From Linanthus parryae (Eukaryota > Streptophyta > Magnoliopsida > Ericales > Polemoniaceae), in NCBI GenBank assembly GCA_023055425.1, contig JALGPY010000010.1, forward strand, positions 16,775,363 to 16,839,362: a stretch of DNA of 64,000 nt, in the 5' to 3' direction. The number at the start of each line of letters is the position of its first letter. The stretch's first letter is position 1. Made by a program: the position numbers and the translations under genes. Shown here one piece after another: positions 21,605 through 32,049 of this stretch. The notes beneath the pieces were generated by a model that was not told the DNA's origin, made no database searches, and saw only the letters and a list, made by a program, of their open reading frames with translations.

Positions 21605-22369
21605 GAAACCTATGGGGTCACACTCCATATGGATTAAACTAGATTCGGGATTTAGTTAATATGATTAATAAAATAGAAGGATCAAAACGCAACCACTTGC
21701 AAACTTAGCAGGACTAATTTCCAAGCTGGACTAATCCATGTATTGACATAATTAGGAAGGTGGACTAATCAATGCATAGACATGATTACGATGGTGGAAA
21801 AATCTATGTATAAACATGATTAGGATTTTCAAGGTAGACTAATCCATGTATAGACATGATTACGATTAGTTTTCAAAGAGAACTAATCCAGGTAAGGAAA
21901 TTATTAGGAGAGGGACTAATATGTAGTTAACGGGGAGTTGTAGGACTATATACGGAGCACTCCTAGAATATTTTTCTCACTAATTCTCATAAGACACATT
22001 GAGTGAGAGAGAACAAAGCAAGGAGATAGCAAAAACTAGAGGGTCGGACCCCCTGGCGCTGCCCCTACCCATCGGCCACCAAAGAGAGGTGTGGCCTTCT
22101 CTTGGTTCGCTTCGCGTGATTCTTCTTCTTCCTTCTTCAGCTAGTTTCTATCACATGACATGGAGGAACATAGATCTTCATCCTAGGTGTGGACTAGCCG
22201 TAGATACGCGAACTCTATTTTGCATTTGAAGTCATCCAAGGAGACAAACAAGGTAATTGTTAACAAACACTTACTATCGCTATGATGTCTCTTCCTGTGA
22301 TCCTATGAGGGTCTTGTGCGGATCATAATTCTTGTTTTTCCGCTGCGTAATCTGGTACAAAGCCCTACT
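21605..22369 (+). repeat. 5' LTR of Angela B, right part
   Basis: Continues the LTR after the SIRE insertion, from CCTATGGGGTCACACTCC to AAAGCCCTACT, followed by a PBS. Contains a 34-bp minisatellite at about 21725-21885 (unit start GGACTAATCCATGTATAGAC), a TATATA-like site near 21948 and the conserved GAGTGAGAGAGAACAAAGC block. Frame 21999-22229 is part of the LTR transcript and not a gene. Confidence 0.82.
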
Positions 22370-24049
22370 GTGGTATTAGAGACAAAGGTCATAGAGCATA
22401 ACGTAGTTTATGTGTTACAATTATGTCTATTTTACACTTTAATCATTGTTTATCGCGTTAAACGGACAAATAAAGCATTTTTGATGCATTTTGTATATAA
22501 TACAACCAAAGAAGACCTAATATTACATTGGTTGTAAGGATTAGTGAATTTGAATCACACAGGATGTGAAAAATTTTGGATCTAGAAAACTAGGGTTTGG
22601 GCAGAAGTTGGAAAAATGAGTTATTCCAATTTGGAAACTACTAAACTTGGGCAACAAGGAGGAAGTTGTTTAGGAAAAAACTACGCAACGAGGTTCCACC
22701 CCCGTTGGGGACCGCCCCTCCCTTTCTTGCCGCCCAAGGAAAGCCACGACCAAGGGGGCTCCCTAGCGCACGACGTAGCCGTGTGGGCTAGGGCACTGCC
22801 GGCCCCAAGTCCTCTGGCGGTCCTTTAGGGGTTCAACCATAATGATGGTGGGCCCTCTTGGACCGTTTTGACCCTAGTTCATCCAAAATCAATTAAAATT
22901 AACCAAGCGCGTTAAAACTGGATTTTAACTGTTTATGTGCTATGTGCATGGTGATTAAATATGGTCTTAGATGTGGATGTTGTGAATGTTTAATCTTTGT
23001 GGTTTGTTTTTACGACCTGCGATCTGATAAAATTAATGTAATAGGTAATTAGGTTTCACGGCCTGCGAGCTGGTCTTCTTCTGAACTTGGGGGATCTATT
23101 TATTTAGTATAGATGCTAGCTAGTATAAGATAAGATAGATGATATTCAAGATACGGAGAAGAAGAAGCCTTGAGAATTGAAGGACCACAAGATGGATCAT
23201 TCTACAAGGCTAAGATGCTATGGAGAATGGACCAAAAGATTGAGGCACATGGAGATGAGCTTGCTATTTTTAGGGTTCATAGATATTCCCATTGGCTTAG
23301 GAATATCTTAGTTTAGAGGCCATATCCATATCAAGTTTAATTTTTTTTTGTATTTGTTTACTTATTGTCTTATTATTTATTGTTGGTGTATGGATGATGC
23401 ATGCGAAATTGATAATGAGATAATTAACAACCACGATATTTTACTTGTGAGTTTGTACAACTCAAAATAAGTAGATACGTTGAATATGGATCAACAAAAC
23501 AATTAAAATGAGAAAAGCAAATTCCCTCAATTTAAATATTGCGTTTAGTCTTCTCGTTACTTAAACACTGATCATGATCATGATTACCAAGCTCGTGCGT
23601 GCCAAATCAAGGCGACTTGGTTCGTCATGATGTGATGCGATGGCACAAGCAAGTAATGTGCAATTGTTTGATTAAGAGGTTGGACGCAACTAGGTGATTT
23701 TAAAAAAATTATAAGCATAGAGGCAACCAACTGTGGTTATCTATGGGGATAGATAAATAACTAGTTATTTGTCCAATTGAACCAAGAGTTGCATGGGATG
23801 CAATTGGAATTGTCCTACCTAAATAACTAATTTCAGGTGACTTTCCAAGTAAGCTCAGAATAAGTGAAATATGGATCTTGGCCCACTAGAAAATGTAATG
23901 ATATTTTCCGCATTAATATGGAGGGTTATTAATCCGAAAAAAATAGTGGGAGCTATATTTGACAATTTAAGTCCTTGTTAAATATAGTTAAACGTAACAA
24001 TACTTTGCATAATCCTTTTTGTGTTGAATACCCATGGCATTAAACAAAC

Positions 24050-25150
24050 AAAACGGGAATTTATGTCCTTAAGAAGGACAAGCTGTTTGGAATCTATTTC
24101 CTAAACTGGTATAAAATTGATAATTTTCTCAAATAAAAGAAAATGTTGTACATCGTAGAACATAAATTTATCTTCCCACCAACTACCAATAACAGTAAAT
24201 CCAAATGGAAGGAACATCAAAGAATGGTTCTTTGGATGTCACTTGCCTCGTGTTAGCTGCCATGAACACTGAGCATTGGAAGCACGATGAGAAATATGGA
24301 GGCGTATGATATGATCATATATTAAAAGAAGCTCTTTCAAAAAGCGAGCTAGACATGAAAGGTTTGAAGTGTTTCTCCACTTTGCACTTTTTTGCTTAGC
24401 ACTCATCGTGATCAATTTGGAATGAGTTAGGGCTTTCAAACAAGGCGACTTGATTTATCGGGATATGACGTGACGACACAACCTAGTAATGTGTGACTGC
24501 AGAAGCAAGAGTTCAAGCACAAGTAAGCTGCTTCAATTAGATTGAAAGCTTTGAGACTGGGAGTTATCTATGAGATAGATAAAGAATAAATAGTTATTCG
24601 CACAATTGGACCGAGAATTTCATTGGATGAAATTATAGTTTTGTTCAAAGGCGATTTACTCAATATGATTGAGAATCGCTAAACAAAGCACACATAAAGG
24701 GTTACAACAAAACTTGTTAATGGTCAACAGCATTGGTAAGGGCGAAAGGTTTGCGCCGACCCCATGGGTATAAAGAAAGCTTGTTGCTAAAACTTAGTTG
24801 CCTTAAAGTCCCATAGGTGGTGTAGAGGAAGAGAGACCGCCCGAAATAACTCGAAGGAAATAATAAAGGAATTATGAATTCCAAATTAGGTATTTTGTTA
24901 TAGAAGTAAATGTTTCTATCTCATCATCATTAGTATATGATACTAGATGAGGATCTGAAATTTATAGAGATGTGGAGGATCTCAAGAGATGTAGACAATT
25001 GGATAAGGAAGAAATAAACCTACACATGGGGTGCTGAATCAAGGGGTTGCTGCATTAGCCGTAGGGAAATATCTCTACCTTTTGGAAACTATCCATGAAT
25101 TGGACAAATATGATATGTCACTACTTTGCGTAGAGACAGTATCACAGTTT
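24050..25150 (+). pseudogene. Degenerate Angela Gag of element B
   Basis: Only short matches survive: a LESIS/TGIKLIIF stretch near 24090 that corresponds to the TNFLDWYRNLRIVL block of element C (37475), and a Gly/Lys-poor remainder. Stops are in every frame. The 66-residue minus frame at 24239-24439 is spurious. A segment near 24420-24500 repeats leader sequence (GGCGACTTGATTTATC), so an internal duplication or rearrangement happened here. Confidence 0.5.
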
Positions 25151-25151
25151 C

Positions 25152-26698
25152 TTGTTTGGACAAGAAAAACATTTTATTAAAATAATGGACAAATGTTGTT
25201 CTATTTATTTTGATAAAATACATTATTGTAATGCACTTTTGTCTAATGAATCATATATCCTTAATCATGATAAATTTATCTATAACATTAATACCAAGAG
25301 GTTTTCATATAATGATATGAACCTCACTTATCTTTGGCATTGTTGTTTAGGCTACCTAAATGAGAGATACATATCTAGGCTCCATATGGATGGATTTATG
25401 GACTCATTTGATTTTGATTCATATGATACATGTAAGACTTGTTTAATGGGAAAGATATGATCTTTCAGAATCATACATATTGATGTATGTAGGCCTCTAA
25501 GAACAAATGTTAAAGGTGATTTTCAGTACTTCATCATATTTAGTGATGGCTTCAATAAATATGGATTTGTGTATCTTATGAAGAAACAAATCAGAATCCT
25601 TTGAATTGTTCAAGGAATTCAATAATGAAGTAGAGAGCCAGTTTGGCAAAAGTATCATGAATCTATGATTGGATCGTGGAGGAGAATACTTAAGCCTAGA
25701 GTCTGACAAGCATCTATAGGAGTGTAGGATATGATCCAAACTCGCTCAACCTAGAACGCCACATGGGTATGGTGTGTATAAGAGGAGAGATCGGACCTTG
25801 TTGGAAACGGTTCGCTCCATGATGCGTCAAACAAAACATCTAGTTTACTTTTAAGGGAATGATCTAACTACAACAAATTTTGCTCTAAACCTTGTTCCAT
25901 CGAAATTAATTATGAAAAACACCATATGTGATATGGATTAAGAAGTGTCCTAGTATATAATTTGTAAAGGATTTGGGTTATGATGTTTATGTAAATAGTT
26001 TACTGATAAACATGGACCCAAGTCTGATAAATGTACTATGTGGAATATTCTGAGGAAATAAAAGTTATTATTTCTACAATCCAATTGAGAACAAATTGTT
26101 TGTTGCTCAAACCACTATGTTTCTAGATAGAGATTGTCTCTAAAAGAAACAGTGGGAGGAAGTAGAGCTTGAAGAAGTTCAAGAACCAAAACAAAACATT
26201 GAACCTTTTGATAGAGAATGAGCAGGATCACGAGGTGTTATGGAGCAACCTACTCAGGTAAATCAAGAACTTCGTAGGTTAAATATGTCAAGGGGCTAGA
26301 GAATTATGGATTTATCATAACCTGTTGATGTGTCGCTCATGGAGATGATCCCAAAACCTATGAGGAGGCCACGAGTGGTCCATACTCTCAAAAATGGCTT
26401 GGAATCATGGGATACGAAATGGAATCCATTTATACCAACAAAGTATGGAATTTGCTAGAACTATCTGAAAGGGTAGGACCCATAGGGTGCATGTGGGTTA
26501 TGAGGAAACCAACATGGATGGTAATGGGTTAATTTAAAGGGACGGTTGGTGGACAAAATTTTCATGCAAGTTCATAGTATAGACTATGACAAAACTCTTT
26601 CCCCAGTTTCAATGCTTAAATATATTCGCATATCGCTTGTAATTGTAGCTTACATAATTTGGCAAATGGACATGAAACCTCCTTGAGGATGTGTATGA
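25152..26698 (+). pseudogene. Copia GAG-pre-integrase, integrase and truncated RT of Angela B
   Basis: The frame 25152-25460 holds NLTYLWHCCLGYLNERYISR and TCKTCLMGK (GAG-pre-integrase; the usual His of LWHxRLGH is retained, R to C). Integrase pieces: IHIDVCRPLRT (25470), FIIFSDGFNKYGFVYLMKK, then RGGEYL near 25680. The GKGY-like C-terminal region and the RT start (SKWLGIMGYEMESIYTNKVW-like, 26390-26450) follow in shifting frames up to 26698. Confidence 0.75.
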
Positions 26699-28036
26699 TA
26701 ATAACTCCGTAATTGGAGTTATAATATACACCGATTGACTACTAATTTGTGTGTGTTTCGGTGCAAAGTGATGAGTTTCAAGCCAAAATATGAGAAAAGG
26801 AGCATAAATGAGTTTTAGAGCTTCAATGTGAAGTCCGGGAATTTCTTGCATTGTTTTGCATGTGATTTGATGTATTTTATCATATTTGATCTTTGCAGGT
26901 GTGTCTCATGTTGTGATTTGCAGGAATAAGAGACGCGAGGAGCATCTGGATAGACGAAACAAGCTTCAGAAGTCGAGAATAATGAAGAGAAGAGAAATTA
27001 TAGGAGCAAAAGTGACGAACCTTCACTATTTTGATTATATCGTGAGTTCTACAAGACCTTCTATAGTGAGACGCGTGCCAACTGAAAGTAGACTCAAAGA
27101 GCTTTCCAACTAGAGGGGTTGAATTGCGAATTCGTCAAAAATAGATTAAAAATCGTTCCAAACCTTATAAATCACGATATTTAGGACCTATAGGAAGAGC
27201 AGGCTTCTGGAGAGAAGGAAGAACACATTGGAGGAAGTCTTGGAGCTTGTGATTCGTCGTGAGAGCGAGAATTCCATCGTTTGATCTCTCTTCTCTATCT
27301 TTTTCATTGTTTTTTATCATCATCAACGTAAACTTGTCATTGTTGATCATGTATCAAAGCATCTAAGTTTGATATCGGGATTTCTCAATGACAGCTAGGG
27401 TTTGAAGCCGTCTTTTTTGGCAAATTATGAGCTTAATTCATGTTTTTGTTAAACTTAATTGATGATGTTCTTGTTTGCTATGTTTAATTCATGCTCTTAA
27501 TCTATCTTGCTATTTTGAGACGTTGCTGTATGAAGATCATAGGTAATTGGATAGTGAAAGCAACAAATTAACCGGATAATTTAATTAAGCACGTCGTCAT
27601 AGGTTAGAGAAATCAACAACCGATTGTGAACGTGGAGTAGAATTAGATGATCATCATTGTATGTTTTAGGGATAATTAGAACTTTATAACTCGGTTGTAA
27701 TTTGACCTAGGCATAGAAAGTTAGCTTGGTAAATCTGTTAGCATATATTGTTCGTTTGGAAAATTAAATCATCACTTGTGTTTCATAACGTAATTCGTTA
27801 AAGGTAAAAACTTAGTGAACCTAGAGAAAATACTGATATTTGTCTCATCACTTTACTCTCTTTATAAATAATAACATTTTATTTATTATTTTTAGTTATT
27901 AGAAAACTCAAATTTTTTACCCACAAGAAGTTAATCATCCTAATTGATTCACAACAAGTCCTCTGGGATTCGACAACCCTATCTTCCACATTTATTACTA
28001 GAGCGATAACTGCATACTTGCAGAGATCGTATAAAG
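26699..28036 (+). repeat. 5' LTR of the non-autonomous element
   Basis: Begins TAATAACTCCGTAATTGGAG and ends near GAGATCGTATAA, a few bases before the PBS. Shares nearly all of its sequence with 32050-33633, apart from a deletion of about 270 bp (the right copy keeps it at about 32445-32740). The first bases form an inverted repeat, ATAACTCC and GGAGTTAT. Small open frames here have no recognisable content. Confidence 0.82.
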
Positions 28037-28040
28037 TTTT

Positions 28041-28058
28041 TGGCTCCGTTGTCGGGGA
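28041..28058 (+). promoter_or_regulatory. tRNA-Asp-type primer binding site
   Basis: TGGCTCCGTTGTCGGGGA at 28041-28058 differs from the classical TGGCGCCGTTGCCGGGGA at two positions, both single-base changes. The run TTTT lies before it, as in Athila/Tat elements. Confidence 0.82.
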
Positions 28059-28824
28059 CTGCAATTGAATTATTCAGAATATTAACTTTAGGGATTTCTA
28101 TGGGCCACCTATGATTCCAAGGCAAGCACTAGGAAAGGAAGCAATCAAAACGACACTCCTTTCCATTACCAGTCCTCGATGATAATTCTTTTAAAAAATT
28201 GGAAGAAGAAGAAGAGGAGAGGTACAAGGCGTCATGATGTGGTGAATGAATTCTCGAGAAGACCGGTGATCAAGGAGTGGAAGCACAGAAAGAAGAAGTT
28301 TTTTAGGCCGTCTTCTAGAATTTCGTCGCGCCATATGCATCTCATGCATGCTTACTTGAGAAGAGACAAAGGGAGAAGAGATGGTGGAAGAAGAAAAAGT
28401 GGAGAGAAAAACCGCTTTAATCATATCTGAGGTAATTGGGTCGGTCGTCGACCTTAAATTACAAGGCGCTTGTTGGGAGGTAACCCAACATATTTATTGC
28501 TTTAATGTAGAGAGTGTGTTTTTAAATAAATTTGTGTGGTGTTTTTAATATATTTTTGGTAGATGAGAGAGAGAGGGACTAATGATGTTTCCTAGTGACA
28601 TATTTGAGTAGGTTATGGGAGAGTCTACGCCGGTGTTCCATAGCACATACTATCTTTATAGGGACTCGTGTATACGACTTGGGGATTCTCCAAGTCACAA
28701 ATTTTAGCATACGATGGCAGTCGACCCCGGTGTGCGAGTACACACTGACTATATAGGAGCACAGTGGCACCACTAGTGCTTGGGGATTTCATGGAGTGGA
28801 TTTCGTCCCCGCCCTTGAGGCGGT
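28059..28824 (+). other. Internal region of the non-autonomous element, left part
   Basis: No recognisable gag-pol. A purine-rich stretch (28195-28420) gives an 83-residue Arg/Lys-rich frame on plus and a Ser/Leu frame on minus; neither shows a known domain and both look like by-products of base composition. The GGCGCTTGTTGGGAGGTAACCCAAC block at 28465-28490 is typical filler of tRNA-Asp-primed plant elements. Confidence 0.55.
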
Positions 28825-29775
28825 TGATAACGCCCAAATAGGGGTTACCTTTTAGCTTGAATTGACGTGCCGTTGTGTCGGAAAGCCGCGTTTTAGCCAG
28901 TATTCACCCTCGGAAAGCCTCGATTTTAGGAACGAGATGTTTATTAGCTCATCATGAATTTCTGCTTATTTTGTGCATTTTGAGATGTGATCGCGGGTTT
29001 GTTTATGTTCTCTTTATAGGAATAGGTTCGGGAAGTGCATTGGGATGCGTGCCGAGACACAACTGGGTTCGCCTCGGGAAACGTGCTGAAAATGTTCGGA
29101 GCAGGATTTGACCGAGACTGGTAAAAAATAGAGTGGAACAGAAAACGGAAAGACTGGAGGAAAAACGAGCAGTGAAAACCGACCGAGGAAGCTGAAAACA
29201 CAAAACCGAGAATAACCGGGATGCGCTCGGTTGAAAATATCTTGAGCTTGAATTTGAATTTGAAGTAAAACCAGGGGCAAAAGAATGGATACGTCAAGGG
29301 CTTTCCGAAAACAGGTTATAATGCTGAAACAGAGTCCGGCTGAAAAACCAACTCCCGTCAAGTGTGGGTCCCAGACAAGCCACGTCCGAGTAAGGAGTCT
29401 CGGTTTCCGGTGTCCGGAGTCATGAGCAACTATTTCATGTTCGTGACGATTTCCGGGACATTTTTGGCCTAGGGTTATTTTGGTCATTATGGCACCGGGC
29501 CCGGGTTTCCAGAGTCAAGTTCAGATTTTGTCTCCCAAATTCAGTCAGCAGTTTTCCAATGGCCAGAGTCAATATTAGGCAGAATTTTGAGCGGTCATGA
29601 CCCATGGGTATTTTGGTAATTTTGACAAGTTTCGGGTCAAAACGCAGGCCGAGGCAGAAAAGAGCAGGAAGACACAAGGGAGGGCAAAATGGAGATTTTA
29701 GGCAGAAGTGTGGGACCCAGAAGACCCAGCCAGGCCCAGCAGAGGACCAAGCCAGGCCACCAGGAAGCCCCTGCC

Positions 29776-29976
29776 TGCGTATATACGCAGGGGCTTGCTT
29801 GCGTATATACGTAGGCAGGAGAGGGGAAGATGGATTTTGTGGGCCCTGTTTGCGTATATACGCAGCCTGTTGCGTATATACGCAGACAGGGAGAAAATCG
29901 GAGTTGAAAAAAGTTGCTGTTTGAGTATATACGCACACAGCTTCGTATATACGCTGACAGGGTGCGTATATACGCA
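29776..29976. repeat. Array of seven TGCGTATATACGCA palindromes in solo LTR U3
   Basis: Seven 14-bp copies start at 29776, 29800, 29851, 29871, 29922, 29942 and 29963. Four are perfect (29776, 29851, 29871, 29963); the others have one to a few changes in the outer bases. Distances between starts are 24, 51, 20, 51, 20 and 21 bp. An eighth partial copy (GCGCGTATTCC) follows at about 29981. They sit 80-280 bp upstream of the TATA-like site at 30055, where LTR enhancers lie. Each copy translates to RIYA/VYTQ-type peptides, which explains overlapping spurious frames. Confidence 0.9.
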
Positions 29977-30054
29977 CACAGCGCGTATTCCGAGGCGGTT
30001 CTGGGTCCAGTGGCAGTTTCGTAATTTTGACAGTTTCCAGAAACGTCTGCAGCA

Positions 30055-30065
30055 CTATATGAAGG
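30055..30065 (+). promoter_or_regulatory. TATA-like element of the solo LTR
   Basis: CTATATGAAGG lies in a plausible core-promoter context, followed about 25-30 bp later by CGAGACTCG. It is the best TATA candidate downstream of the palindrome array. Inference from sequence only. Confidence 0.45.
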
Positions 30066-30553
30066 CTCGTCGAGACTCGTTTAGAAAAAAACACAACAGA
30101 CAACACATCCAAGGCAGAAGTTCGGGAGCATTCACGGAGAGCACGGGAACGGGAATCCAGATTAAAGACACCCGTTTGCTCTTATTCTCTCTCGCCTTCA
30201 AAAACTGTGTTATTTACGTTTTGTGTGTTTTCATATCAAACGAAAAAAACTGAAATCTGTAGAAACCCTAGGGGATCCTGGAGCCTAGTTCCCGTCAATT
30301 ATAGTTACAACCAATTAAGCTTATTCCAGAAAAACATCACAAAAAATATTTACGTTTTCGTCTTTTACATATATAGGTTAATAATCTATAATCACAACCA
30401 ACTCCTCCTCGTCGTTACACTCTGTTAATTGAAACTGGTTACTTAAGAAAACCTGAGACAGTCTCTGTGGGATCGACAACCCGAGTTGAAATACACCCGG
30501 TATTACTTGATTTCGTATACTTGCGAATAGCCTGTAATTTGCGCATCAGCGGT

Positions 30554-32049
30554 TGTGAGTATTTCTTCCTTTAGCTAAAATTATGTGTTTCTTTTGTATA
30601 TGTCATGCTCCATCTCATCTACTGGCCTACACATTGATTGCTGAGTCCTATGTTTAATCTCTAAATTCGTTGAGGACAACGAAGCATTTAGTGTGGGGGT
30701 GGTTTAACTGTTACTAGCCAATTTTCTTGCATAGCCAGTTACATGTAGGATGTGTTTAATTCGTATTGTGAGTCAGTATTGTGGTTTATGTTGATTTTTT
30801 ATTTATATTGGCATATTGTGTAGGATAGATTTATATACTGTTTGCACTTTTACATAATTGAGTATACCTACCAAAAAGTTGTGTTTTGTTATGTCATTTT
30901 TTCTTTCGTGTCAAAGCCTTGCATATAGAGGTAGGGAAATGAGAAAAGAGAAAATCCATAAAAATTAAAAAAAATTTGAAAATTTGAGAAAAAAGGCAAT
31001 AGAGGATTTTGAAACTAAAGAGAGCTTAGTGAATGAATCCTTTGAGTAGGAAGTGCGGTAGTAGGAAAAATTTTATTCTTTAAATATTTTGTGTAGAGGT
31101 TTCACAAAAGGATGTCCCGGTAGTTTATGGATGTTGTGAAAGAATGACATGTAAAGTAAACCTAAGTTTCCTTCAGTGTGCTAATTAGATTGAGTTTTAT
31201 TGTAGCTGAATATTCTGTTTTCAAGTGGAAACTTGTGGACTCTTGTTGATCTTGGGTGGACATTCGGGTAGAGTTGGTTTCATGTGGTACGGTTGCCTCA
31301 GCCTAAGTGAAGTTTAGGGGTGTACAACATCATCCCTTACGGTGGTCACAAGAGTTAACCGAAAAATCCCACGCTCTTTATGCTTTACTACACGGTTGTA
31401 AAAACAGAGGAGGAAAGAAAAGAAAATGAGTAAATCAGAAGAAAGAAAGAAAAAATGTGCTTCAAGGAGAAACAACCTAATGTGCTTCCGGTCACACTAT
31501 AAATTTGGATTCAATCCAAGTACAGATTAGAGAGGAAATTTAGAGTCAAGCCTTATTTCACAGGAGTTGTGACTCCGACAATTTGCATTCAAACTCAATA
31601 AAAGCTAAGAGGGTCTGAAAACCTCAGATGATTCGGCGTGGAAAGGCTATAGTGAAATTTGAGCTTAATTAGACCCAATGAAGCTTAGGACGTGCTTGTG
31701 TCTTGGTTTAAATTGGTGGAGTAAAGGGGACGCCTTAGTGATCTTTTTCATAGAATCGTTTTTATTTCAAATTCTTGCTATTTGGATGTAAATTTCATAA
31801 GGATTAGTGAAAGCTTGATGATTTTCAGTTCATGAGATGGAGATTGCCTGTTCTTACAAAAAAAACTAAAGAAGTTAAATAATCCAGTGTTTTATGTTTA
31901 AGAGTCTAGATTTGCATTTGCATCATCTTGCTGCATTAGTAGTGTCGTGAGTCATGTTAGAATTGTTTGAGTCTTGTCGGCTAGAAAACAATTAGATGCA
32001 GTATATGAGACTTTGCTCGGGACGCGCAAATAGCAAGTTTGGGGGTATT
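30554..32049 (+). other. Internal region of the non-autonomous element, right part
   Basis: About 1.5 kb with no coding potential. The segment GAGGACAACGAAGCATTTAGTGTGGGGG (near 30672-30700; only its first 20 bases are diagnostic) is a common feature before the 3' end of tRNA-Asp-primed plant elements. An A-rich stretch is at 30940-31010. The polypurine tract AAGTTTGGGGGTATT ends at 32049. Confidence 0.6.

Larger units (their letters stand above)
22370..26698 (+). mobile_element. Angela B internal region (leader, gag, partial pol)
   Basis: Starts with the PBS GTGGTATTAGAGAC at 22370-22383 (tRNA-Met type with changes). The non-coding leader runs to about 24030 and shares blocks with A and C. 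A heavily decayed gag spans about 24050-25100. Pol pieces follow to 26698, where a non-autonomous LTR element interrupts RT after the segment for LLEDVYM. The remaining RT and RNase H of B are absent: the right edge of that insertion joins directly to the polypurine tract of B at 33633. Confidence 0.8.
28825..30548 (+). repeat. Solo LTR (Athila/Tat-like termini) with perfect target duplication
   Basis: Starts TGATAACGCCCAAATAGGGG and ends ATTTGCGCATCA, TG...CA termini, 1724 bp, flanked by GCGGT at 28820-28824 and 30549-30553. No internal sequence remains, so it is a solo LTR formed by recombination. The end segment GTGGGATCGACAACCCGAG resembles the end of the surrounding element's LTR (GGGATTCGACAACCCTATC), showing a related family. 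A TATA-like CTATATGAAGG is at 30055-30065 and would place U3 to its left. GC content is higher than its surroundings, and the perfect duplication suggests a comparatively young insertion. Confidence 0.9.

Noticed and set aside
28179..28430. Arg/Lys-rich 83-aa frame that could look like a nucleic-acid-binding Gag remnant
   Set aside because: Purine-rich composition explains it; no zinc knuckle or Gag core, and the minus strand is equally open.
29435..30253. Long overlapping frames (225 aa minus, 181 aa plus, others) in the solo LTR
   Set aside because: They are open on both strands because the GCGTATATACGC palindromes and GC-rich U3 lack stops. The peptides are repeats of VYTQ/RIYA and match no domain; the region lies within a solo LTR.
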